DNA from: Diatrype stigma
Lineage: Eukaryota > Ascomycota > Sordariomycetes > Xylariales > Diatrypaceae
Direction: 5' to 3'
DNA: 64,000 nt
Assembly: GCA_022225965.2 (NCBI GenBank)
Contig: JAKJXP020000062.1
Coordinates: forward strand, 216,691-280,690
Part shown: one piece after another, positions 23,388 through 35,912 of the stretch
How the letters are laid out: every line of letters begins with the position of its first letter
How positions within the stretch are numbered: position 1 is the first letter of the stretch
Position numbers and translations under genes: made by a program
Notes under the pieces: generated by a model
What the model saw: only the letters and a program-made list of their open reading frames with translations
Told to the model about the DNA's origin: nothing
Database searches by the model: none

Positions 23388-23595
23388 TTCAGCCCTGCCT
23401 GCGAACAGACACCTCGAGTCCCATCCTGAGGCTAGACTGCACATAGCTACATGAGCCTGGGTTTCTATCTTACTGGCAATGTAACCCTCTTCACCTGCCT
23501 AGTTCAACCCTAGATGCGAACAGACAAATCTAGTCCCATCCTGGGGTTAGACAGATAGCTACATGAGCCTGAATCCTCCATGTTACTTGCAAAGG
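23388..23595. repeat. Imperfect tandem duplication after the BTB gene
   Basis: A ~110-bp segment beginning CAGTTCAGCCCTG at ~23388 recurs, diverged, from ~23500 (TAGTTCAACCCTA). The shared core is GCGAACAGACA, then TAGTCCCATCCTG and ATAGCTACATGAGCCTG. It lies in the probable 3' UTR. Confidence 0.65.
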
Positions 23596-24595
23596 TTGGG
23601 ACTATTTACCGTATACACCAGAAGGGATCAAGTGACTGAGACGATAAGCATCTATAACGTAACGCAGTCCACAAGCGAAATGCGAACCCGAGCCACATTC
23701 TCGGCTCTTTTGCAACATACTGGCATGTTGCATTGTTATCATGCCGTGCGGGATATTCCTATTGACACCAGCTGAGAGTAGGCGTTCTCATCACCACCTA
23801 TCCAAATGGAAGACCAGCATACAGTAAATCTATCTGCCTAGGTAAGACGGAATAGAATGTAAGGGAAGAAACCATCAAGCCGTTGGGCATAGCTCCGTAA
23901 GAACTCAACGCTGCCCTACTATTTGCGCAATACGACCGTCGAGATCATCGATTGGGGTGTGAGCCTGTCCAAACTATTGACAGGGCAACTTTTACGGTCC
24001 TCGAATGGTCGAAAGGCCCCCAATCAGTCGTGTATGGTACCTGTAGTCCTGAAAGCGTAGCATTATGCTTCTATAGTGTGTTACCACTGACTCTGGATTA
24101 ACGAGATAGCCATTCAACCATTTGTCTTCAGCCATGGCACCGTTGGGGGTGTGGTTATGACTCGGGCCCGAGTATCCATGCCTTGAAACCTTGGTTTGAG
24201 CATCCCGGTTGGTTACCATGCATCTATTAAGACGGCCTAGGTCTTCTATGTATCTTCATAAGACTTGAACTAGATGGGAGAATGGAACTCGGGAAGCAAC
24301 AAATGTCATCATACCGACTACTCTAACAAACCCGGCCTCGCCATACATATGCTTTCTCCCGGTCACGAAATTCCAACAGTGTTATTTTGGTGTCCACGTT
24401 GCTATAGGGGCAACCACAAAGTTACAGACAGAGTGGGAAAGCCGTCGTGGAAAATAACACCCTCTGCGTGGTTAACCTTTGTTCTTGTACGTAAAACGCT
24501 CCGACTAGAAACGCCGATTAAATGGCATGCTAACTATCCTGTCCAGGCATTTCTAATTTGAAACGCAGCTTGCTAATATTCTCGGCCGATGTCTC
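23596..24595. other. Intergenic, no gene seen
   Basis: About 1 kb between convergent genes. A 95-codon plus-strand frame at 24274 has no recognisable features and no ATG-proximal context. Confidence 0.4.
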
Positions 24596-25438
24596 CTAGT
24601 TGGCACCGACCTTCTTAGGCTCTCGAATCATAATAGCAACCTCGAACGGCTCCGGGCGCCCCTCCACCGCCCCCGCAGTGTCGAACCGCAAGACGTCCAC
24701 CTGCCGGAAGCCCAGCTTCTCGTACACGGGCCGCCCGGCCGCGGTGGCCTCCAGGTACGTCCTCAGGCCCTCGGCGTCGGCGATGTTCAGCACGGGCACC
24801 AGCAGCGCCTTCGCGGCGCCCCGCTTGAAGTATCTCGGCGACGTGCAGAGCACCGAGAGACATAGCATGCTGCTGCTGTCCCACTTCTGCGACATGTCCA
24901 CCATCGCTTGGAAGAAGTGCTGCACGACTGCCGGGTCCGTCCCCTCGGGGACGTCGACTGTCGATGGTGCTGCAGTGCCGGCGGCACCGCCACCCTCGAT
25001 GTTGATTGCGGTCGCGCTCGTGGTGGAGGTGGAGCTGGCGGTATCCTCTGGCGCCTTGTTCTTCCCAAGCTCATGTCCATGAACATGGCCACTCTCTCCA
25101 GCACCAGCACCAGCACCGAAGCCGACGCCGAACGCCCCCGCCGAAGGTCCCGAGGGAACAGTCCAGCGCGCCCAGGCGACGATCTCGTCGTCCGAGCTAG
25201 CGTCGACGATCTTGAAGTGGCGCGTGGCGGGATCGCGCAGCTTGCTCCGTAAGCGGCGGCGCAGCCAGGCCACCTGGGCTGCGCGGTCGCGCGACCACCA
25301 GTATGTGTTCTGCGGGTCGGTCATAAAGGACTCGTAGTAGACCTCGGCCATGGCGTCGACGTCGGCATCGCTGGGCTGCGACACGACGAAGGAGGGCGAG
25401 GAGAGGAGGGCGGTGGGTGGGGGGAAGGGGAGGGCCAT
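24596..25438 (-). CDS. GNAT-family N-acetyltransferase
   Basis: A single exon of 280 residues from the ATG at 25438. The N-terminal half has the acceptor-side elements (DADVDAMAEVYYESFMTDP, HFKIVDASSDDEIVAWARWT). A low-complexity Gly/Ala/Ser/Thr insert spans ~105-160. The acetyl-CoA binding core follows: strand MLCLSVLCTSPRYFKRGAAK, where the RGAAK loop corresponds to motif A (Q/RxxGxG/A), then LRTYLEATAAGRPVYEKLGF typical of motif B. Fungal proteins of this type acetylate small amines or unknown substrates; substrate specificity cannot be read here. The coding DNA is GC-rich (third-position G/C), which produces long shadow frames on the other strand. Confidence 0.87.
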   Translation of the reverse strand: MALPFPPPTALLSSPSFVVSQPSDADVDAMAEVYYESFMTDPQNTYWWSRDRAAQVAWLRRRLRSKLRDPATRHFKIVDASSDDEIVAWARWTVPSGPSAGAFGVGFGAGAGAGESGHVHGHELGKNKAPEDTASSTSTTSATAINIEGGGAAGTAAPSTVDVPEGTDPAVVQHFFQAMVDMSQKWDSSSMLCLSVLCTSPRYFKRGAAKALLVPVLNIADAEGLRTYLEATAAGRPVYEKLGFRQVDVLRFDTAGAVEGRPEPFEVAIMIREPKKVGAN

Positions 25439-26339
25439 GGTTTTAGTTGAGGTTCAAGTTTAAGGGAGGACTATCAAATGGATATGGGTGTAAGTCGATA
25501 CGTTTCGGTTGACATAGGTTGCGCCATATCCTGATACTCAAGTATATATAGTCTACATATGCCATGCATCAAAGGGGGCCCCATCTAGCCGGCCTGCCGA
25601 GCCGAGCATTACGGGAGTGGTGCATCGTCGCGAACTACCCGCTAATGCAAGGCGGAATTCGCAATCAGGCGATGACTCAGCCCGGAGAAGTTGGCTGAAG
25701 ACACAAGACCTTCCGAATTTTCTTTAGTGCGCCGAAGCCGAAGCCGCGTGTAATAGCTACAATACAGGTGTGCAGACTATAGTCGAGAAACAGTTCGGAT
25801 ACATATCGGTGTACGTATATTCTTCGTAGGTACTACGTAAGACAATTGACCAAATGGCGACGGCAATGGCGACGGCAATGGCGATGGCTGTGGTATTGTG
25901 TTATCTTTCCGCGAGTCGCAGTTGAGACTCATAAATCCGAGTATGACGACGCTATACGCCAGCTCTCCCTATCCATATCCATATGCGTAAGCCTGACCCA
26001 CTCAACCATCGCATTTCCTACGATTGTGAATACGCCATTTAGGCATCGACAAATAGAACATCATTGCTGGTGCCTACAATCACAGCTTAACGTCTAGTTG
26101 AAGACGTGACACTGCGACCATAGGAGCTTCGTTATTGAGCATAGCGAATATTTATATGGACCGCTCATCAAGGCTGGCCGGTACGGTGTGTGAAATAGTA
26201 AGATCAAGGTAGTCAAGTAGGGTGATATATATATATATCTCAATGTTGTGCAGCTTGGACCAAGTCCATATGTTTATGCATGAACCGAAGGCCCGAGACT
26301 GAGTATCCCAAACACGTGTTTTTTAGGTAGGGGATCACG
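25439..26339. other. Intergenic, no gene seen
   Basis: About 900 bp. It contains GGCAATGGCGAC short repeats (~25850-25885) and a TATA dinucleotide run near 26226. No coding region was recognised. Confidence 0.4.
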
Positions 26340-27261
26340 TCAGATCTTCTCGCTGACCCAAATGGCACCCCGGCAACCGGCACGAATCGCACCAGTCAGC
26401 AGCCAGTGTGGCTGGGCCTTCTTCGCATCATGCTCGACCGCATGGTCTAGATGCTCCAGCTCCTCGTCTCGTATGCGCCTCAGCGTGCCCACGAGATCGC
26501 GGAGCTCATCGCCGACCTCGTAGCCCTCGGCCTCCCAGCCCTCGAACATCTCGAGCATCTTCCGGATCTGGTCGTTGTAGTGGCCCCCGATCTCCGTCTC
26601 CACGGCCTCGGTGCAGGCCATGGCGGCCTCGCGGCCCATGACGGCCGTGGACCACCCGAGCCCCGTCGCCAGCACGGACCAGAGCGGGTAGAGCGCCGTG
26701 GGGCGCACGCGGTGCTTCGCTATGAGGGCGTTGAAGGTGTTGAAGTGCACCTCCTCCTGCGCGTACATGTGCGACATCAGCGGCCGCAGGTGCGGGTGCG
26801 CGTTCACCAGCGGAGGCGTCTGCGCCGTGTATATCAGAGTGGCGGCGAGCTCACCAGCCTGGTTCACGCGGAGCTGGAAGCGGGTGGGTCTTGTCTTAGC
26901 TAAAATGGAATGATGCTGCGCAAAACAGCAGGGCAGGCAGGTAGGTTCATGGAGTTTGGCTCGAGGGCTTACCTACAGCCGAATCGAGGAAGTCGCGCTG
27001 TTCCTTGGTGAGGGGTTTGCGCTTGGGCTTTGGAGCGGGATCGCCTGTGCCATCTGAAGCAATAGCGGCAGTGGCAGCTGACGGGGTGGCATTGGTTCTC
27101 GGGGTTGAAGAGATGAACCTTGGACTGCAACTGCGACTGCAACTGCGACTGCAACTGCGATTGCTAGCTTGGACTAACGCAGGTACGAGGAAGTCCTGCA
27201 CAGCTAGAGGTGACTGGCCGTTCTGGCGCAGTAGGCGCAACAAATTGCGCGAAGGGAGCAT
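26340..27261 (-). CDS. coq7: COQ7, 5-demethoxyubiquinone hydroxylase, mitochondrial
   Basis: Exon 1 is 27261-26973 and exon 2 is 26899-26340 (73-nt intron), giving 282 residues; the junction yields FLDSAVAKTRPTRFQLRVNQAGE. A Ser/Arg-rich presequence (~1-75) fits mitochondrial import. The di-iron carboxylate ligands are visible in order: E in NQAGELAA, ExxH in QEEVHFNTF, E in EAVETEIGGHYNDQ and ExxH in DEELEHLDHA. COQ7 hydroxylates demethoxyubiquinone in the penultimate step of ubiquinone synthesis and is associated with the inner membrane. The presequence contains a Ser-Cys-Arg repeat from CAACTGCGACTG-type repeats (27126-27160), an oddity that may vary in length. Identification is secure. 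Confidence 0.94.
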
Positions 27262-28058
27262 GACGAATCGTTTTCACGAATTGTTGTTGTCTCTGTTGCG
27301 ATAGCTGGGTAAGAAACGGGTACCTGAGTCTAAAGGGTCATGATATCGGATCGAACGAGCTTCATTGCATAAAGTTGGCTAAGTGATGGAACTGGCTGGG
27401 CCTTTACGTACTTGTGGTAAAGCTTGTGGTAAAGCTTGTGGAGACCTTCTTTTCGTAGCTTCCAAAGCTTCAGTCAAATAATGAAAGCATAAAATAACTA
27501 TACCTACATACATGTATAATAACTATGCCTATTTCGCACAAGGTACTTTGTGATGGGTTGCGCCTTACCCACTTGAGCGGCCCCGGAGAATAATAGCCAA
27601 TCAGAACCGTTGGCCGTACCAGGAGCTAAATCAAGGCTGTGGCTTTCTGGCTTTCTGACTTTCTGAACAGAGCGCACCTGCATTGCGACAAAAGAGACTC
27701 CGTCCGTCTCAGCTTTCTCATCAACCTGCGCACCTTCCACCCGACCTACCTCTGCCTGCTGTGTATCTCCGGGGCCCTTAGTTAAAGCGCACACATGAAT
27801 CTGGGGTGTTTCGATACTTCACACATAGTTCTCTCTTCTTTGACGATATACGTTTTGTACCTACAATCTTTTTTATCTAATTTATTTTCCATTTGGCCGT
27901 ACCGACCCCAGAGCCTTTCCAACTCGCCGAAGCCACTTGCCGCCCCTTTCTGCATGCGTGTCTAATCAATCAGCCAATCTGCTCGATCTTTCCCGACAAC
28001 CACCTCGCTATCTCTTGCTATCTGGCTCTCTTGCTTCAGCTACCCGTACGCGCTCAAG
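27262..28058. other. Divergent promoter region between COQ7 and RTF1
   Basis: About 800 bp between the divergently transcribed COQ7 and RTF1 genes, so it must hold both promoters. AAGCTTGTGGTAA is duplicated near 27415-27440. No gene was recognised. Confidence 0.45.
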
Positions 28059-30514
28059 ATGGCCGACGTTGATGACGAGTTTCTGGCCCTGGTCGGTGGC
28101 GATGAGTCCTCCGATGAGGAATCCAACCAGGCTGGGAATGACGATGATAATGGCAGCCGCGCGGGATCCGAGTCGCCCCTGCCCGATGACACATCCAGGA
28201 AAGCTGCGTCAGCAAAGGGATCCAAGAAGAAGGGACAGGACCACTCAGATGAAGAAGAGGAAGGTGAAGCGTATGTAACCATTTGTTCTTGTTCCTTCTT
28301 CATTGTTTTGTTCCTTGTTCGCTTGTTCGTGCAACTATCCACCCCGAAGCTATCGGTGAGCAAAGTCAGTACTTGCATGCTGTCGGCCTCATGGATGGCA
28401 CACAATATGTATTTACCGATGTGTGTATCTACATACAGCCCCAACAAGTACCAAATGCCTCCCAGGCCTCTCACCTCTTAGGTCTCTTAGTCTCTTAGTC
28501 AAGGAGGTGGTCTATTCCTTCAGGTGTCGCAGTGGCCTTGACCTTGCTCACGCGCACGTACACCACGCCCCTCAGTTTCACTATCACTATCATTGATATT
28601 GATAACCAAGCATTGGTCAATGCCTCCCAGCAACCCCTCGAGGCTCTTTCTTTCTTCACCATTCTCTCAGCAGTATACTTAGAATATTCCTCCCTTCTCC
28701 CATATCCTCTTGCGGTCCGTAGAACAACATGGCTAAATCAACACACAATCATACCAGCTCGTCTGTCGCATCCCCAGGATCCCAAGATTCTGCGCCCATG
28801 GACGAATCCGATTCCGACAACGAGGTGTCGCAGTTGAACCACACGAATGGCAAGGTAGCAGACGAAGAAGGAACGAGCTATCCTGTCGATGGGATCTACG
28901 CCAGCGAAGCCGAGAAGGAGGAGATCCTGGCTATGCCTGAATTGGAACGCGAACAGTTACTTGCCAAACGCCAGGAAGATGTCGACCGCCAACGCCAGAA
29001 CGAAATTCTACGTGCCTTGCTTAAGAACCGGGAGGACGATCCTCAATCAGCAAAGAAGCGCAAGGCTGGTACCGCGGAGCTCGATGATGCCCAGCGCAAG
29101 ACTTCGCGCCAAAGAACAAAGGTGGGCGGATCCAAGGTCGGGGAAACTAGCGCTGGCATCGAGTCACTCCGCCGCGCCCGCGCTGAGAAGAACGACCGTC
29201 AGCGCCGCAGGGAAGAGGACAGAGAGCGCCACAAAGACAAGTCCATCTCGTTCGCCCGAAGCAGCTCAGATCATGGTGATGACGACAGCGATGTCGAATG
29301 GACTGGTGCCCGCCGGAGCCGCCATTCCAAGTCACGTACGCCCGAGATTAAGGAGATCCCACTTGCTGATTTACGAGACTTCGAGCGCATTCGACTTGGT
29401 CGGAGCCGTTTCAGAGACGTGTGCTTCTATCCTGGTTTCGAAGAGGCCATCCTGGGCTGTTACGTCCGTATCTCCATAGGCCCGAATCGCGAAGGCGTGA
29501 ACGAGTATCGCATGGCTCTCATCAAAGGTATGCTTTCATCTTCAGTGCCATGCGCTTCGAAGACTCACATTCTGCGTAGGTTTTAGCCAAGGAAAGCCAT
29601 ATGCCATGGAAAAGCAGAACGGGCAGACTTTTGTCACTGATCAGTATGTCAAAGCAGCCCATGGCAAGGCTGAAAGGGACTGGCCTTTCCTCATGTGTTC
29701 TGACCAACCATTTACCGAGGTATGTCAAAGCTGCCGGTGGTTGATTACTCGTCTAATGATCGTCCAGTCTGAGTTCAAGCGCTACAAGGCCGTTTTCCAA
29801 GATGAAGGACTTCTCTTCCCCAAGAGACCGACACTGAATGCCAAGATTGATGACATCAACGGTTTGCTCACTCGACATTGGACGGATGCCGAGGTGAACG
29901 GGAAGATCGAACGCGAACGAGCTTTGCGCAACAAATATGCGCCGAACGAGCGGAACCGCCTTCTCCAATCTCTTGAGGAAGCTAAGCGTCGTGGTGATGA
30001 TGTTCGTGTTGGTCGAATCCAGGATCAACTAGACTCCCTTGAGACTCCGCGACTCGCTTTTAAGACCAGCTTGACGCCGAGTAAGAAATCGGCACCGTCA
30101 ACGCCGTCTCAACAGGACCGCCTTGCTCAGATTAATGCCGATAACAGGCGAAAAAACAACGAGGCTGTCCGCAAAGCACAGATCCAAGAGAAGGCAAAGC
30201 TGCGGGAGGCACAAGCTCGGGTCGCCCGGGGAGAAAGCCTTGACGAGGACTCGGCACAGCTTCTCAAGACGAAATCCGGCGGAGACTCACAATCCACACC
30301 TGTGCATGGCAGTGGTGCGTCGACCCCTGCAAATGGGACACCAAAGCTCGGCTCTACGCCTAAAGCTACGCTCCTCCCGCACCTTGCGAAGCTGCAGATG
30401 CACAACCACCAAGCCGGAATCGACAAGAAGGGTCTTCCACAAATCCACAAGCCAATCGTTGATGACGATGTCATTGCAGCGATGGATCTCGATATCGACG
30501 TCGAGATTGACTAA
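28059..30514 (+). CDS. rtf1: RTF1, Paf1-complex subunit with Plus3 domain
   Basis: Exons 28059-28270, 28758-29527, 29580-29719 and 29768-30514 join in phase to 622 residues. The start MADVDDEFLALVGGD and the Asp/Glu/Ser-rich N-terminus are typical. The histone-modification region (SEAEKEEILAMPELEREQLL) is at ~110. The Plus3 domain begins near 270 with PLADLRDFERIRLGRSRF and continues through FEEAILGCYVRISIG, LIKGFSQGKPYAM and DWPFLMCSDQPFTESEFKRY. A coiled, Lys/Arg-rich C-terminus follows. RTF1 binds phosphorylated Spt5 through Plus3 and promotes H2B ubiquitination during transcription elongation. Intron 1 is 487 nt, far longer than the other two (52 and 48 nt). Its join GEA-SSVASPGSQDSAPMDE makes good sense. 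Confidence 0.93.
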
Positions 30515-31578
30515 ATGACCGGTGTTGGTGGGGTGTGGTAAGTTGGCGACAAGACGTGATCTCGTTGGGCATGGCTGCTCATATCTGGCGTGGGCTTTGT
30601 ACACAATCATCGACTTTCTACCTGGTCAGGGTCATCGGGTTTATGTACGTTAACGGAGATGGTTAGCATGGTAGATTGCAGGGAGTTATGGCTTGCGTCA
30701 ATTAATGAAGATAGCGATGGTAGAGCAATACGCTATGCAGTTGATTTCGGGCATTTTCCCTAGATATAAAGCGTGTATATAATCGAGACACGGACAGAAG
30801 GCTTCCCTCGAGCAATTGCATGCCGGTTCCACGTCTACGTTCGCGGGTGGTTTGTATCATGACTAACAGCTATCTGTTTGATCGTTGCTGTACTGATCAA
30901 TCAAGTAAATATAGCGACATGCCTATCATGCAACACGAATCATAATCTCATATTAAAATATGTGATACATTGTGCCAGACTCGGACGCTCTTCGCTAAAT
31001 CGCACAACGTCTAATCTTAAGACATGAGTGGGTATCTTGCTTTGCCGCAAGCTCTCGTCCCCCTCTCCGCCTCCGGCATGGTTCCATTCAATTCTCCCAC
31101 GGCCGCTGACGGACACCGTCCGGTGGATGCCTCCCTCGAGATTCTAGATATAGCTAGCTGTTGGGAGAAGCAAGCCAATGTGGCGCGCGTATCTATCTAT
31201 CTCTTGACGATAGTATTGGTTGGGTTAATAGATACCCTCTGGCATGACTGACGCCATAGGCAGGTCTGTGGAGAAACAATCTGATCGAGTGTGCGGTTCG
31301 GCGATGGATGGTCTGCCCACCCTGATGGAGCCGCCTTATTCGGTGTCTGCTGCGTTTAGGCACTGCGTGCTGCCGCCTCTCCAGTGATCCCGGGAAAATA
31401 GTATGTACCTGGTATACGGAGGCAATACGACACTGGAGTCGATAGTTAGCGGTACCTAGGTAGCAGTTTACCTTAGGTAGGTAAGTATATATCTACCAGT
31501 CCAGCCTTTTGTCTATTGTCGGGGAAGGGAAGGTACTAAATCTATTCGGAGCAGCTAACTCGACATTGCCCAAAAGGT
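30515..31578. other. Intergenic, no gene seen
   Basis: About 1 kb between convergent genes. It includes a TAGGTACCTAGG/CCTTAGGTAGGTA low-complexity patch at ~31450-31485. A 75-codon frame at 31024 (plus) lacks support. Confidence 0.4.
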
Positions 31579-34384
31579 TCAGGGGTTCCAGTCCCCCATG
31601 AACGAGCTGCCCACCCGGTCTTGGAAGAGATCTGGCACTTCTAAGCCGACGTCGTGGGGGTTCACGGTCGGTTCGTCTAGCCATGTAGGTGTTGCGAACG
31701 GTACCTGTGGTCCCATGATGTCCTTGAACTTGAAAACCACAAAACCAGATATAGTCAGTCGAGCACATTTGCCTCAAGTGCCTAGAGAGGGCTGGCCTTT
31801 TTGGGGGAGGGAAGGGGGGGGGGGGTTTCTTTTCTACTCACAAATACAGCATCTAGGTCTTCCATCCCCCCAGAATGATCCCCGAACTGGATCGTCTGGT
31901 GGTGCGGGGGCCTGCTGTCGCCGCCGGCAAGGGAGGCGGGGTCGGTGGCGAGCTGGTAGCCCTCGTTCTCCCTGGAGTGGACGACGGTCAGGTCGGCCAG
32001 CCGCTCGAGGCTGGCGATGACGTACTGCAGCTGCTTGTACTTAGCCAACCCGTCGTAGTCGAGCTGCTTGTCCGTCAGGTGAATGGCGTCCCGGATCAGC
32101 CGCCGGTCCTGCTCCACGTGGTCGTGCTGCGGCCAGTACACGATGTTGGCCAGGAGCACGACGAACGAGGTGAAGTTGAAGCGGGCGTCCGGCCTGATAG
32201 ATTACAACACATACGCGCGCGCGTTCCATCTTGTCAGTACCAGTAAGAGAAAAGAATAGGTGTATGTAAGTGGATCTCTGCTTGCTTGCTTGACTTACCA
32301 TATCATGCCGATGCCGTTCGGCTGGCTGATGGACAGCCTCAGGCTGCTGCGACTGGTGGTCACCAGCTTGGCCCATGCGGAAGGCAGGGGAGGCGCGAAG
32401 CCCTTCATGCAGACGTCGGAGTTCTTGTCGGCATGCTCCAGCACCCTTATCGTGAACCCGCCCAGCTTCTGGATCCACGGGGATTCGATGGAGTAGACTC
32501 CATGGAGCATCTACACGCAAGGTCAGCTGGTGTTCACTTGTGAAGACGACATGTTATATTATCTACGCTCACGATCTTGGTGGCACAACGTGCCGTTCGT
32601 GGTTGGTCGCTTTCTGATCATTGTAGGGTTCATGTTGTATATATAAAGGTGCTGAAAGGACTGAAATCGCAACTTACCACAAGGCAGAAGAGATACGAGC
32701 GGTGCAGGGCGATCATCATGCTACCAGCGACCTTCCCAACAGTCTGGGTCAAGTGCTCGGCTTGCAAAGGCGTGGGGATCGACCGATACCACCGGTCCAG
32801 GATCCCATCGAGGATGGTCAGCTTCTGCTGGCGGGCTTCGGCCGAGTACTTCCTAGAGCGGTTGCTGTAGAGCTCGTCGAAGATCTTGCCCGCAATATGC
32901 GCGAGAAGGATCCGGGCTCGGAAGTAGTGGAAACGGGAAAGCCCGTCGAGGCTCTCCAGGTGTCCGTCGGTGTCCTCGGGGTTCGTTCCCGGGAGGTCCA
33001 GATCGGTGTCACTATCTAGCTGGAATGAGGGGGTGCACATACGCAGGCTCGAATCCTGCACCTGGGTCAGTCTCGAAGGGAAAACGCCGCGATCGATCTC
33101 GGCAAGGAATCAAATCAAGGGCGGGGCAGGAGAGTAAGTAACAAGAAAGGGACGGAGGATATATACCTTGTCCAAGATATAGGCCACCCAAAATACGTTC
33201 GTCCTGATGCGCGCGACCTCGGGCGAAAAGTTCGCCAGAGCGATCTTGGCGTGCAAGTTGATGCGGTGCGCCAGCCGTAAGGCGGTGCTGACCCAGGTCG
33301 AGGGGATGTCCTGGTCGACGACGCTCTGGTGCAGGACGGCCAGGCCCAAGAGCACCTGGATGCCGAGGACGTTGTCATCCTCGTTGTCCTCGCTTTCGTC
33401 GTCGTCGTGGTTCCGCGCCGCCGCCGCCGCCCGCGCCAGGATCTCGTCGATCTGCGCCCGCGCGTAGCCGACGCAGCTCTTGATCTTGCTGTCGTCGAAC
33501 CGGAGCGCGATGTCGTCGCCCGCGATCGACCGCGTGCAGTACCCGATGGCCAGCACCACGTTCACGGCGGCCCACTCTACTTTCCTCGCTCTTGCTTTCG
33601 CTTTCGACAGCGATGACGACGACGACGACGACGGGTTCGAGTAGTAGAACGCGTTCAGCATCCGCATGAAGGAGGGCTGGTGGAATAGCGGGATCGCGGT
33701 GTTGAAGTCCCGGAAGTAGCTGTCCACGACCGGCAGGATGTCTAGGAGCGGCGGCACATCGAAGATAACCGGGACAGGGGGGCCTCCTCTCTCGGACCCG
33801 GACCCGGACCCGGACCCGGACCCGGATCCAGAACCAGACCCGTTCCCCCCAGTCAGCGTCTCCGAGGACGGCGTGTTGTTTGCGTTGGCATCCTCGTAAA
33901 CAAATCCGCTGCTGCTCCCCAGAACTTCCTCCAGGTCCAGGCTATTGATGCCTCCCGCGGTCCTCAGGTCGTCCAGTTTGGCCTCGATGCGAGCAAGCCG
34001 AGCCTCGAGGGTTGAGCTGCTCCCACTCCCGCCGGCGCTAAATCACGGGTTGTAAGATACAAACAAAAACTTTTATTTGACTTAAGCAAGGTGTTGCTGG
34101 AGTATAATCACCTCTCATCTGTCTGTGTCTGGGGAGGAGACGTCTCGGCAGCAGGTTTGGACTTGGGAACAGCCGCCTTCCTCCGGATGGAAGTGGTTCT
34201 ACAAGTCACCCCATACAAGGAGCAATTCGAGCACGAGGGCTTTAACATGTCACATCTTAACTTCTTTCTGAAGCAAGTGTCACACGACTAAGACGCGACA
34301 TCATCAGCGATTGGGATAACACCAGTTGAGGACACGAAAGTGCACGGCGATGGGGCTTACTTTGCGGCGGGAACTAGTTTCCAT
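31579..34384 (-). CDS. Zn2Cys6 fungal transcription factor (fungal_trans domain)
   Basis: Seven exons: 34384-34361, 34287-34112, 34037-33167, 33055-32678, 32510-32299, 32193-31842 and 31728-31579; all phases agree, 720 residues. The binuclear zinc cluster is complete: C10, C13, C20, C27, C30, C37 (CX2CX6CX6CX2CX6C), preceded by basic residues and split after codon 8 by the first intron. A short coiled linker (LEARLARIEAKLDDL) would mediate dimerisation. A Gly-Ser dipeptide run (~130-150) is encoded by a hexamer repeat. The fungal_trans region spans ~165-500 (DSYFRDFNTAIPLFHQPSF, VNVVLAIGYCTRS, WVAYILDKDSSLR). The acceptor of the last exon has an alternative two codons downstream. Target genes cannot be inferred; no biosynthetic cluster is adjacent. 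Confidence 0.9.
33791..33832. repeat. CCGGAC/CCGGGT hexamer repeat coding for Gly-Ser
   Basis: Hexamer units (gacccg) repeated about seven times inside exon 3 of the Zn2Cys6 gene encode (Gly-Ser)n. Likely length-variable. Confidence 0.75.
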
Positions 34385-35912
34385 TTCGAGCTCGCAGGTC
34401 GTGCGTGTTTCTGGGAATAAGGTAGGACTCGAACTATTTTCACAACGTGCACGACACGACACGACGCTATCGTGATATGTGCAACCTGATCTAGACTATA
34501 TTACAATGGTCTATCCGAAATACAAAAATAAATAATCCGAGGATGAGAGAGCCCATGGCTACCTGCATAGGTAGAGATCGCGGTATGGTGGTGTTCATGT
34601 TTCCGCTTACAAATATACTGCCCCCCCTGCCCCTGACTACCTAAAAATAAGCCAGGCGTAGATGATGTGCCCTGGTGGCACACGGCCGCTAGCTAGGGCT
34701 ATCCGTGTTACCGTCCCCAGTTGTTGACTGCGCATCTCGAGATATCTGGTATGTCGAGATAGTAGTGACTTTTCGTTATCATATTGCTGCGTTCAAGTAA
34801 AATACACGCTGTTATTATTCGGTGTAGTACATGACCAGGTAGATGCTGAGTTACACCTTAGGTAGGTATGTTAGGACAGGCATATAAGCGGGTTGCCTAT
34901 TGGCGGCCAAGAGTTAAGACGGCATTAGCCGACCACCTATCGTTATCGTCACTGAGTCTCGTTCGTTCCACTGATCAGGGGGCATAGAAATATACATAGA
35001 AATGATATACTAGGGCTGCTAGGGTGCGACCGAATCTGGGGCTGCGATTACGCTACAGTCTTTATAAACAAGGATGGCTTGTACGGAAAGATGCGATATT
35101 GTAAGTACCTAAATAGTAGACAGTTCTTGTTGCTACCTGTACGAAGGAGCTTCACCCTATAAGATCTTGCTTACTTTCAGGCCACTTGACCTAACACTGT
35201 TAACAGCCAGCAACCATTCTTTCAATCTCCATTTAGATGCATCCAACTGTATGTACATGCCTAGGTACTACCTAAGGTATGTAAGTATGTATATTGGTAG
35301 CTGCCGCGTAGTATGGCTAGTGTGGGGTAACCGACGCTCTCATCGTAAGAGATGGTGATGTCACAGCGATTTCCACAACAGCTTTGCCCAATGGGAAGCT
35401 CTGGATTACAGCACTCCTCTCTTCTGTCCACTGCCCACTGCTTGAGGTGCAGCCAAAGGATGCATTACGACATGGAAACGACATGGAAGTGACATGGGAG
35501 GCAGCTAGCGGGCCACCAATCACGGAAAGATAAATCGTCAGCGTCCTCAGACATGCATGGCCCATAGCATACCTACGTACCTACGTACCTACCTAAGAAG
35601 ACGAGAAGAACAGAATATCTGATGTTCCTGCTTATACCGTGCTTATATTCTATTGCGTCAGCTACCGTCCTTGTACTACCATTTGCCATTCCATTGCCGT
35701 GACCCCTCCTTGACCTCTGTAAACCTTCATGTCAGGTAGTACCTACTATGTAGTAGCCGTGCAGGTGTCTTGTCTGCATTCGGCCCCCTCTTCCCTCCCT
35801 CCCTTACCATATCTACCACCTTATCTACCTACATACCTACCTCTCTTAACACCTGCTCTGTGTAGCGTTTTCCCCTCTCCCAGACCTTGAGCTATTCAAC
35901 TCGACTCCTTTC
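34385..35912. other. Divergent promoter region with TACCTA motifs
   Basis: About 1.5 kb between the divergent Zn2Cys6 and AIF-like genes. TACCTAAGGTA/ACGTACCTACC tracts lie at ~34853, 35260-35290, 35572-35597 and 35815-35845; the last is within 100 bp of the AIF-like start codon. No coding region was recognised. Confidence 0.5.

Noticed and set aside
24274..24561. 95-codon plus-strand frame
   Set aside because: No recognisable feature; probably chance.
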